DNA of 8,751 bases from JAGOUY01 sp964541725 (GTDB lineage: Bacteria > Patescibacteriota > Patescibacteriia > 2-12-FULL-60-25): positions 1 to 8,751 of the forward strand of contig CAZIQG010000049.1 in NCBI GenBank assembly GCA_964541725.1, read 5' to 3'. A program made the position numbers and the translations under genes. This document shows, piece after piece, positions 1 to 4,767 of the stretch. Numbering within the stretch: the stretch's first letter is position 1; the number at the start of each line of letters is the position of its first letter. The notes beneath the pieces were generated by a model. It was not told where the DNA came from and did not search any database. It saw nothing but the letters and a program-made list of their open reading frames with translations.

Positions 1-1
1 T

Positions 2-142
2 GACCGAGTACTCTCAAGCGCTACCAAGTGGGGACAACGCGTGAAAAAGTTACAACTAAATCGCATACGAAAACCCAAAAAACCAAAATCTCTATTTGCC
101 TCTGATAAAAGTCAAACAGAAAGCCACTATTTATTTAGCTAA
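2..142 (+). CDS. Possible C-terminal tail of an upstream gene (partial)
   Basis: From base 2 one frame stays open for 46 codons and ends at TAA (140-142). It reads as a basic, polar tail with a lysine/proline-rich stretch (RKPKKPK) and ends in HYLFS. No family can be recognised from so short a piece. A second frame is open only to TGA at 42-44 and a third to TGA at 103-105, so the longest frame is preferred only weakly. The stop falls inside an AT-rich inverted repeat (122-162), where the end of a gene might be expected. It could equally be non-coding. Confidence 0.3.
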   Translation, partial: DRVLSSATKWGQRVKKLQLNRIRKPKKPKSLFASDKSQTESHYLFS

Positions 143-162
143 TTAGAGCCAATAAATAGGCT
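122..162. repeat. AT-rich inverted repeat upstream of the ATPase gene
   Basis: CTATTTATT (127-135) and AATAAATAG (151-159) are perfect 9-bp inverted arms. AGCC (122-125) and GGCT (159-162) extend the pairing once a two-base bulge is allowed. No T-tract follows on either strand, so it is a poor intrinsic terminator. It may be a protein-binding site, or mark the end of an upstream transcript. Confidence 0.4.
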
Positions 163-181
163 GTATATTTCTCTATTCCCC

Positions 182-233
182 TGTAGGGGTATACAAAATG
201 GGTTTTCTATGCTAATGTAGGGGTGTAGAAAAT
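182..233 (+). repeat. 18-bp direct repeat abutting the ATPase start codon
   Basis: TGTAGGGGTATACAAAAT (182-199) recurs as TGTAGGGGTGTAGAAAAT (216-233) with two mismatches and a 34-bp start-to-start spacing. The second copy ends on the base before the ATG at 234. The first copy also lies in a small palindrome, CCCCTGTAGGGG (178-189). AGGGG in the second copy (219-223) is the only SD-like sequence for the ATPase. Regulator bound here would cover both promoter and ribosome site. The operator role is inference; the repeat itself is seen directly. Confidence 0.5.
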
Positions 234-1670
234 ATGCCCAAAATCAACGAATATATTCAAAGCCAATTGAGCAGGGCGCCTTTATTGCTAAAGTCGCTTG
301 TTCAGGATGAGCAGGGTAAGCCCTACATCCAGCGTAGGATCATTTTACGTATCCGAGAATATATCCGGAATTTTTCAGGTGAAAACCGCGAATCGAGATT
401 GATTATCATTCCCGGCTTAAGAGGCGTCGGTAAAACGACGCTCCTAGCTCAAATCTATTTCGAGCTAATTGCCGCGAAAAAAGAAGTTTTGTATATTTCC
501 GTTGATGAAATCGTGAATCTTCTTGGATCAAATCTCTATACGACGTTAAAGGAATACGAAAAAGTACTCGGAGAGAGTTTTGAAGGGTTGGAGAAAGATG
601 TTTTCTTGCTTATCGATGAAGTGCATTTTGATAAGAAGTGGCAGTCTGTCTTGAAGTCGGTGTTTGATAAATCACGACGCGTCTTTGTGATTTGTACCGG
701 CTCTTCCGCATTATCATTGCAATCGACTCCAGATCTTGCGAGACGTGCACAGATCGAGAAGATGTATCCGATGAACTTCACAGAGTCCTTGCTCATGAAG
801 ACGAACATCGACCCTTCGCAGTCAGAAAAGTATCCGATCGCTGGGTTAGGTACAGAAATCGCCACAGCGTTGTTTGAGGCGGAAGACGGGCAAGCTTGTT
901 ACGACAGGCTCCTTGCCCTTCAGGGTCGCATTACTGAGTACTGGAAGGCGATTGACCCTTTTGAGATTGATACATTCATTAAGCGGGGAACACTGCCGTT
1001 CGCTCTGCGTCTGAAAGACGAGGCTTCGATCTATCAGCGCACCATGAATTTACTCGACAAGGTTATTTCGGCAGATATTACTGAAACAACCAGACTTTCA
1101 CCTGAAACAGTTTCTAAAATCCGCAGCGCCCTTCTCTTGTTGGCTTCAAACGATGAAACGGTGGCAACAAACATGTCTGATAGCTTGGGACTGAAGTACG
1201 GGACATTGGTAACGGTGCTAGAAGCATTAGAACGGGCTGAGATTGTTCTGCGTGTCTTTCCGTACGGGTCTACCGAGAGCAAGGTAAGAAAACCATCGAA
1301 GTATTGCTTCGGCTCTCCATTGTTGCGTCTGGCCTTGCTTAGCGTCGTAGAAGGCTCCGCTGCATATGAAAAGAACAAAGGTAAGTTATTGGAGGATCTC
1401 GTTGCGGCTACAATCTATCGCCGTTTTGGGGGTAGCCTTCAGGCTCCTCTGCAATATGATTCACAAAAAGGTGGCGCCGACTTCGTCGTATCTCTGAAAA
1501 ATCGGATCATTATGGAAGTCGGGTGGGGCGAAAAAGGTAACAAACAGGTTGTTCAAACCATGCAAAAAGTAAAAGCCGATTACGGAATCACTATCTCAGA
1601 AAACGATCTAACCATCGATGAAACCGGAAAGATGATTAAAGTGCCGTTGAGATATTTCTTACTCATCTAA
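234..1670 (+). CDS. AAA-family ATPase (AAA_14-like) with C-terminal PD-(D/E)XK-like region
   Basis: The 478-residue protein has a Walker A loop at residues 61-69 (GLRGVGKTT) and a Walker B strand at 122-129 (DVFLLIDE). A sensor-1-like TGSS sits at 155-158, arginines at 170-171 could serve as fingers, and MYPMNF (177-182) fits the core of the AAA_14/DUF4143 superfamily. Residues about 285-370 look like a helical, winged-helix-like linker. The C-terminal part (about 380-440) has LLEDLV, GGADFV and IMEVGWG, which resembles the degenerate nuclease fold of DUF4143. The lysine expected in an ExK motif is glycine here, so cleavage activity is doubtful. No signal peptide or membrane segment is seen, so it should be cytoplasmic. 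The substrate is unknown; these ATPases are common in CPR bacteria and archaea and poorly characterised. The start is supported by the adjacent AGGGG with nine bases of spacing. The next gene follows 13 bp later. Confidence 0.85.
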   Translation: MPKINEYIQSQLSRAPLLLKSLVQDEQGKPYIQRRIILRIREYIRNFSGENRESRLIIIPGLRGVGKTTLLAQIYFELIAAKKEVLYISVDEIVNLLGSNLYTTLKEYEKVLGESFEGLEKDVFLLIDEVHFDKKWQSVLKSVFDKSRRVFVICTGSSALSLQSTPDLARRAQIEKMYPMNFTESLLMKTNIDPSQSEKYPIAGLGTEIATALFEAEDGQACYDRLLALQGRITEYWKAIDPFEIDTFIKRGTLPFALRLKDEASIYQRTMNLLDKVISADITETTRLSPETVSKIRSALLLLASNDETVATNMSDSLGLKYGTLVTVLEALERAEIVLRVFPYGSTESKVRKPSKYCFGSPLLRLALLSVVEGSAAYEKNKGKLLEDLVAATIYRRFGGSLQAPLQYDSQKGGADFVVSLKNRIIMEVGWGEKGNKQVVQTMQKVKADYGITISENDLTIDETGKMIKVPLRYFLLI

Positions 1671-1683
1671 GTCGCTAACCCAT

Positions 1684-1881
1684 ATGCCTACAACCGAAAC
1701 CTCCTACAAATGCAAAAAGTGCGGCGCTTTGGGCGTGGATGGCTGCGCGGATTATATTCGCGTGATCGGCGACAAAGAAGACTGGGCGCAATGGGAAGCG
1801 GCGGGAGCTGCAGATGTCGCAAAGTATCTGCCACCGCTAGCTGACAAGGAGATCGCGCATTATCAAAGCTTAAAAGACTAA
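1684..1881 (+). CDS. Small conserved-looking hypothetical protein with CxxC motif
   Basis: This 65-residue acidic protein has CKKCG at residues 9-13 and a further cysteine in DGCADY (residue 21). The rest is alanine-, aspartate- and lysine-rich. Three cysteines could give a minimal or intermolecular zinc site, but four ligands of a classic zinc ribbon are not present. It lies 13 bp after the ATPase and just before a strong terminator, so it is probably the last gene of that transcript. No SD precedes the ATG; translation may depend on the upstream gene. I do not recognise the family. The short length leaves some doubt that it is real, but the terminator directly after its stop supports it. 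Confidence 0.65.
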   Translation: MPTTETSYKCKKCGALGVDGCADYIRVIGDKEDWAQWEAAGAADVAKYLPPLADKEIAHYQSLKD

Positions 1882-1913
1882 TACAAAACCCCTCCTAGCG
1901 AGGGGTTTTGTAT
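1881..1913. terminator. Bidirectional intrinsic terminator
   Basis: ATACAAAACCCCTC (1881-1894) pairs perfectly over 14 bp with GAGGGGTTTTGTAT (1900-1913) around the loop CTAGC. The A and T flanks give T-rich arms on both strands. It begins on the last base of the TAA stop of the 65-residue gene and should end the ATPase transcript. Confidence 0.9.
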
Positions 1914-2087
1914 GCCTTTCCAAGCGTTGCCCACGGCGTGCCCATGTTAAATGTTTTAGAGATTTTCCAGCTATTAACGATCATTCTTTGTGAAAGACGG
2001 GAATGGGTTGACGGGGCTAAGGCGTTAAACTGAGAGAGGCGTTAAAACCCTTTTCAGATCTCCCAAGACCAGCTATGTTGGCGGGAG
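1914..2087 (+). promoter_or_regulatory. Leader and probable promoter region of the EVE-NucS gene
   Basis: This 174-bp gap lies between a terminator and the nuclease gene, so it must hold that gene's promoter. A TTGACG box (2008-2013) is a good -35 candidate, but no convincing -10 lies 16-18 bp after it. The gap also holds the AGGCGTTAAA direct repeat and the start-codon hairpin listed separately. No other gene or RNA was recognised in it. Confidence 0.4.
2020..2046 (+). repeat. 10-bp direct repeat in the nuclease leader
   Basis: AGGCGTTAAA occurs at 2020-2029 and again at 2037-2046, 17 bp start to start. Two perfect 10-mers this close, just after a -35-like box, suggest paired binding sites of a regulator. 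The repeat is direct observation; the role is inference. Confidence 0.5.
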
Positions 2088-2089
2088 AT
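2058..2089 (+). promoter_or_regulatory. Hairpin sequestering the nuclease start codon
   Basis: ATCTCCC (2058-2064) is the exact reverse complement of GGGAGAT (2083-2089), separated by 18 bases. The right arm contains the only SD-like purine run (GGGAG) and the first two bases of the ATG at 2088. In mRNA the pairing would hide the initiation site. CCAA (2063-2066) and TTGG (2078-2081) offer a competing inner pairing, so two folds are possible. Confidence 0.45.
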
Positions 2090-3020
2090 GAAAAACTACT
2101 ACCGCATCATGCTGGGTCGAAAGAGTGCCTGCGCGAACGAAGCGTATAAGGGTAGTTTTATTGGTGCTGATTTTGGTATCAACGAAGATCTAAGTCAACA
2201 ATTACCCGACAGCTGGCGCGACTTTAACAAGAAGTTCATTCCAAAATACATTGATCTCAACCCAGGTAAATCAAAAATCTCTGCAGGGTTGGCATGCGGC
2301 ATGCTTTGGACGATCGCCAAAGGCGTGCAAGTTGGTGATGTGGTCATTTGCCCCGACGGCAAGGGTAGCTACTACACCGGCGAAGTGACGAGCGAGTACG
2401 AATACCATAAAGGCGGGATCCTTCCGCATCGTCGCCGCGTTCGTTGGTTGTCTCGCATAATTTCAAGAGAAGAGATAAGTGAGTCATTAAGGAATTCAGC
2501 CGGATCCATTGGAACCGTGAGCAACGTCACGAAATACGCAGATGAACTCGGGAAGTTGCTTTCTGGCAGTCGTCCACCGGGCATCATCGCTACCGACGAG
2601 AGCATCGAAGATCCAAGTGTCTTCGCACTCGAGAAGCACCTCGAAGATTTTTTGGTACAAAACTGGAAATCCACTGAGCTAGGAAAGACGTACGACATCT
2701 ACGAAGAAGAAGGGGAGATGGTGGGTCAACAGTATCCAAGCGACACCGGTCCAATCGATATTCTTGCGATCTCAAAAGATAAGAGCGTACTCATGGTCGT
2801 CGAGTTAAAGAAAGGTCGCGTAAGCGATATAGTTGTTGGTCAGATTCAACGGTACATGGGCTATGTGAAAGATGAGCTCGCCGAGCCGAATCAGACAGTC
2901 AAAGGCGTCATTATCGCCTTTGAGGACGATATCCGTATCCATCGAGCGTTATCGGTCGCACAGAATATTGAGTTTTATACCTACAAGATTCAGTTCAAGC
3001 TCGAAAAGAAAGCTAAGTGA
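2088..3020 (+). CDS. EVE/PUA-like domain fused to NucS-like endonuclease; candidate modified-DNA restriction enzyme
   Basis: The 310-residue protein has two parts. Residues about 1-122 (YYRIMLGRKS, FIGADFG, GDVVICPDGKGSYYTGEV, then HRRRVRWL) match the pattern of the EVE-like/PUA-superfamily N-terminal domains found on Mrr-type restriction proteins, several of which recognise modified bases. Residues about 175-300 match the C-terminal nuclease domain of NucS/DUF91: E182 or E186, GQQYP at 213-217, D224 in GPIDIL, VELKKGR with E239 and K241, and QIQRYMGYV from 252. All PD-(D/E)XK catalytic positions appear intact. It should be a cytoplasmic, Mg-dependent DNA endonuclease. No modification enzyme is adjacent, which fits type IV-like cleavage of modified DNA rather than classical restriction-modification. 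The start is supported by the conserved YYRI beginning right after it, but the GGGAG run touches the ATG with no spacer. Mismatch repair like true NucS is a less likely alternative. Confidence 0.82.
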   Translation: MKNYYRIMLGRKSACANEAYKGSFIGADFGINEDLSQQLPDSWRDFNKKFIPKYIDLNPGKSKISAGLACGMLWTIAKGVQVGDVVICPDGKGSYYTGEVTSEYEYHKGGILPHRRRVRWLSRIISREEISESLRNSAGSIGTVSNVTKYADELGKLLSGSRPPGIIATDESIEDPSVFALEKHLEDFLVQNWKSTELGKTYDIYEEEGEMVGQQYPSDTGPIDILAISKDKSVLMVVELKKGRVSDIVVGQIQRYMGYVKDELAEPNQTVKGVIIAFEDDIRIHRALSVAQNIEFYTYKIQFKLEKKAK

Positions 3021-3044
3021 TGTATCACCCGATAAAACACAAGA

Positions 3045-3080
3045 CCGCGCAAGGATTTGCATGGAAGCAAACAGGCGCGG
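3045..3080. terminator. Nested hairpin between convergent genes
   Basis: CCGCGC (3045-3050) pairs with GCGCGG (3075-3080), and inside it TTTGC (3056-3060) pairs with GCAAA (3067-3071) around ATGGAA. On the minus strand it is followed by a moderately T-rich stretch (TCTTGTGTTTTATC), so it may terminate the minus-strand gene whose stop is at 3130. On the plus strand no T-tract follows. It sits between two convergent genes, where a terminator is expected. Confidence 0.4.
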
Positions 3081-3129
3081 CGAGAGAAGGGGGAGGAAAT
3101 GCGGAAAATAGAAGATGAGAGTGTCTGGT

Positions 3130-3921
3130 TCAGGGTACGGGCTTCGGCTCTGGCTCCGAGCGTTCGCCACCCAGGAGGAAGGCGTGGACGTACGTCTGAC
3201 CGGAATCGTCTTGCGTAGTTCTGTGAACCGTCCCCAGTTGTAGTCTGCCGTTCGCTACCCTGCGAAGGGTTGGCAGGAGCTCCTTTGAGCTATCCCACGT
3301 GGTGCCGCCGCAGACGAAGGTTGCGGGGCTGCCAGGCGGCAGAATCGTCGGATCACTCATGACGAGGGCGAGAGCTGCGATGATGTCGATCGGAGCCATA
3401 GGCTCGATCTTTGCGGCGAGCTCGCGAGCTTCGATCGCATTGAGTGCGTTGACCACGGGAGTGAAATACACCGACACCCAGGCGGCATCGTTCACCCTTT
3501 GTGTCGCCTGTCGATACACGGCCCCCGTGGCCTCATCCAGCTGAGGGAAAAGGTTGGGAGGATCAGTCAGGTGTTCGAGGTTGTGGGGCGCTTGATGGGC
3601 CGCGGACAGGGCTCTCGCGACCCCGTCCCTGGCAAACGCCACCGGGAAACCAGACCGAAGAAGGAAGAGGCTCTTCACCGGAACTGGAAGGATCCCTCCC
3701 GCCGCCACGACGTTAGGGGTATCGATCCACCGAGTCTGATCCCTCGCGATCCGACGCAGGTCTTCGTCTCCCATCCCCTCTACGAGGAGGGAACCGGGAA
3801 ATGTGCGATAGAGTACAGTGTAGCGATCCTCCGGAGACCTCGGTCGCCACGTTTCGGGCAGCCAGGGCAGGAACGGGTGCCGCTTGGGCGGTCCCGTATC
3901 CGGGGTTGTGTCCATCGTCAT
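3130..3921 (-). CDS. Hypothetical protein in a G+C-rich island
   Basis: This 263-residue protein has no family I recognise. It starts with a proline-rich stretch (residues about 7-30), has a mixed globular middle (LFLLRSGFPVAF, VYFTPVVNALNAIEARELAAKIEP, IDIIAALALVM), and ends in a charged proline-rich tail. There is no signal peptide, clear membrane helix or metal motif. AGGGAG lies six bases before the ATG (bases 3933-3928), a better SD than any neighbour has, which sets the start. Several long antisense frames across it are typical of high G+C coding DNA. Two 60-base lines inside it are 67% and 70% G+C, against 45% and 47% in lines from neighbouring genes, so it was probably acquired horizontally. 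It is convergent with the nuclease gene and divergent from the Xre regulator. Confidence 0.7.
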   Translation of the reverse strand: MTMDTTPDTGPPKRHPFLPWLPETWRPRSPEDRYTVLYRTFPGSLLVEGMGDEDLRRIARDQTRWIDTPNVVAAGGILPVPVKSLFLLRSGFPVAFARDGVARALSAAHQAPHNLEHLTDPPNLFPQLDEATGAVYRQATQRVNDAAWVSVYFTPVVNALNAIEARELAAKIEPMAPIDIIAALALVMSDPTILPPGSPATFVCGGTTWDSSKELLPTLRRVANGRLQLGTVHRTTQDDSGQTYVHAFLLGGERSEPEPKPVP

Positions 3922-3927
3922 GGCGCA

Positions 3928-3933
3928 CTCCCT
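3928..3933 (-). promoter_or_regulatory. Shine-Dalgarno site of the island gene
   Basis: Read on the minus strand, AGGGAG lies six bases before the ATG at 3921. It is the clearest canonical SD placement in the window and fixes the start. Confidence 0.65.
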
Positions 3934-3956
3934 ATTGCCGTTTGCGCACGTCTCTT

Positions 3957-3971
3957 CTCAGAGTATCTGAG
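3957..3971. repeat. Short perfect inverted repeat upstream of the island gene
   Basis: CTCAGA, GTA, TCTGAG form a 6-bp inverted repeat with a 3-base loop. It lies 36 bp upstream of the minus-strand start codon, so it could be an operator or a leader hairpin of that gene. Confidence 0.4.
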
Positions 3972-3995
3972 GATAGAGTCGTACGCTTCTGAAGA

Positions 3996-4034
3996 CGGCA
4001 TATCTAGAGCCTGTTAGGAGCTTTAGATATGCTG
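3996..4034. repeat. Long hairpin in the gene-free stretch
   Basis: GCATATCTAGAGC (3998-4010) pairs with GCTTTAGATATGC (4020-4032) over 13 positions, including one G-T wobble. C3996-G4034 and G3997-T4033 extend it, and C4011-G4018 adds a pair past a bulged A. The loop is about TGTTAG. There is no T-tract. It may be a structured RNA element on either strand or a trace of a mobile element. The flanking stretch (3922-4186) holds no gene. Confidence 0.55.
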
Positions 4035-4050
4035 CATCCAAAAAATGGTA

Positions 4051-4087
4051 ATTATAAAAACCTAGAGGGTTTTTGCCCGTCTGTCAA
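4051..4087 (-). promoter_or_regulatory. Possible promoter elements for the island gene
   Basis: On the minus strand a perfect TTGACA (4087-4082) is followed 17 bp later by TAGGTT, a weak -10. A perfect TATAAT (4056-4051) also occurs but lies 25 bp from the TTGACA. Either would start a leader of over 100 bases carrying the 3996-4034 hairpin. The spacing is imperfect in both readings, so this is tentative. Confidence 0.3.
4056..4074. terminator. Orphan intrinsic terminator
   Basis: AAAAACC (4056-4062) pairs with GGTTTTT (4068-4074) around TAGAG. The T run makes it a terminator on the plus strand, and the A arm gives the same on the minus strand. No coding sequence on either strand ends near it, which is why it may belong to a small RNA or to a decayed gene. 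Confidence 0.55.
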
Positions 4088-4140
4088 GCGGTGTCCCTTC
4101 GCGAGAAAGGTTCACTTCACAAATAAAGAGAGAGCGAGGA

Positions 4141-4169
4141 TTGACACCCCGCCCAGAATAATATAAAGT
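4141..4169 (+). promoter_or_regulatory. Promoter of the Xre regulator gene
   Basis: A perfect TTGACA (-35) lies at 4141-4146. TATAAA at 4162-4167 is 15 bp after it, or TAAAGT at 4164-4169 is 17 bp after it. Either predicts a transcript start about 11-13 bases before the ATG at 4187, a very short leader without an SD. AATAATA (4157-4163) and TATTATT (4180-4186) form a 7-bp inverted repeat spanning the -10 and reaching the start codon, a possible autoregulatory operator. Confidence 0.65.
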
Positions 4170-4186
4170 TCGCACATTCTATTATT

Positions 4187-4411
4187 ATGCCTACCAAGAA
4201 ATCTCCATACAGCTTGAGCAAAATTGCTCAAAACATCAAAAAGCGCCGTCTCGCCATGGAGCTTTCTCGTGAAGAATTAGCCGAGCGTGCGGTTGTGAAT
4301 TACAACACCATTATCAAGCTTGAGTCTGGCGCCAACCAGAATCCTACGATTAGCACCTTGATTGGGATCGTCGGCGTGTTCAATATCAAGATTGAAGACT
4401 TGTTAAAATAG
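4187..4411 (+). CDS. Small Xre-family helix-turn-helix transcriptional regulator
   Basis: This 74-residue protein is almost entirely a HTH_3/Xre domain. Residues 12-24 form the first helix (KIAQNIKKRRLAM), and 27-48 hold the helix-turn-helix (SREELAERA, VNYNTIIKLESG), which is well preserved. Residues 50-74 (NPTISTLIGIVGVFNIKIEDLLK) give the last two helices. It should bind DNA as a dimer in the cytoplasm. There is no sensor domain, toxin or antitoxin partner beside it. It has its own promoter and terminator, so it is a single-gene transcript. The inverted repeat over its promoter suggests it represses itself, and other targets nearby are possible. No SD precedes the start, which is set by the promoter position. 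Confidence 0.88.
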   Translation: MPTKKSPYSLSKIAQNIKKRRLAMELSREELAERAVVNYNTIIKLESGANQNPTISTLIGIVGVFNIKIEDLLK

Positions 4412-4430
4412 TCAATCAACCCAAATACGC

Positions 4431-4456
4431 AAAATGAGCCTTTTAGGCTTGTTTTT
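4431..4456 (+). terminator. Terminator of the Xre gene
   Basis: AAAATGAGCC (4431-4440) pairs with GGCTTGTTTT (4446-4455) around TTTTA, ten pairs with two G-T wobbles, and the T run continues to 4456. It lies 20 bp after the regulator's stop and directly touches the promoter of the next gene. Confidence 0.75.
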
Positions 4457-4464
4457 GTTATGAT
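4456..4464 (+). promoter_or_regulatory. Extended -10 promoter of the alkyltransferase operon
   Basis: TGTTATGAT fits TGn followed by TATGAT (five of six against TATAAT). No -35 is seen 17 bp upstream, where the terminator stem lies, but extended -10 promoters can work without one. The expected start is around 4471, one or two bases before the ATG at 4473, so the transcript would be almost leaderless. Confidence 0.5.
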
Positions 4465-4472
4465 CCGTAGGT

Positions 4473-4754
4473 ATGAATGAAACAGTCTTTAGCCGACGTG
4501 TCCACACGGTCGTGAAAGCCATCCCTAAAGGCTCTGTGCTCACCTACGGACAGGTTGCGGCCGCAGCGGGCACCCCAGGCGCTGCCCGTGCCGTGGGCTC
4601 GCTTATGAAGGCAAATTTGAATCCTGAAATCCCATGCCATCGCGTCGTCCGATCCGACGGCAAGATAGGGGAGTATAACCGGGCTGGTGGCAGCCAAACC
4701 AAATGGAAGCGTTTACAAGACGAAGGCGTAGACATGAGCCGCCTCCATCTCTAA
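4473..4754 (+). CDS. MGMT/Ogt-type methylated-DNA-protein-cysteine methyltransferase, active domain only
   Basis: This 93-residue protein matches the DNA-binding and active domain of O6-alkylguanine-DNA alkyltransferase, which takes the alkyl group onto its own cysteine in a one-time reaction. The active site PCHRVV lies at residues 54-59 with Cys55. Other family features are TYG (24-26), the arginine finger in AARAVG (R39), the asparagine hinge before it (NLNP, 48-51), GEYNRAGG (66-73) and KWKRLQDEGV (77-86). The N-terminal domain of full-length Ada/Ogt proteins is missing, as in short MGMT-like and ATL proteins. ATL proteins usually replace the cysteine with another residue, so this one should be catalytically able. 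It heads a five-gene plus-strand run, and the peroxiredoxin gene starts 13 bp after it. No SD is present. Lack of activity despite the cysteine cannot be excluded. Confidence 0.93.
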   Translation: MNETVFSRRVHTVVKAIPKGSVLTYGQVAAAAGTPGAARAVGSLMKANLNPEIPCHRVVRSDGKIGEYNRAGGSQTKWKRLQDEGVDMSRLHL

Positions 4755-4767
4755 ACTAACGATATCT

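Noticed and set aside
3099..3218. 39-residue plus-strand frame after a strong GGGGGAGG run
   Set aside because: Only two bases separate the SD-like run from the ATG, and most of the frame is antisense to the island gene. The purine run may be chance.
3499..4017. 172-residue plus-strand open frame opposite the island gene
   Set aside because: It is rich in R, G and P and has no recognisable motif. Long antisense frames are expected in G+C-rich coding DNA, and the minus-strand gene has a good SD and a more protein-like sequence.
4013..4019. GTTAGGA resembling an integron attC R' box (GTTRRRY)
   Set aside because: The last base breaks the consensus, and there is no partner RYYYAAC box, no integrase gene and no cassette array.
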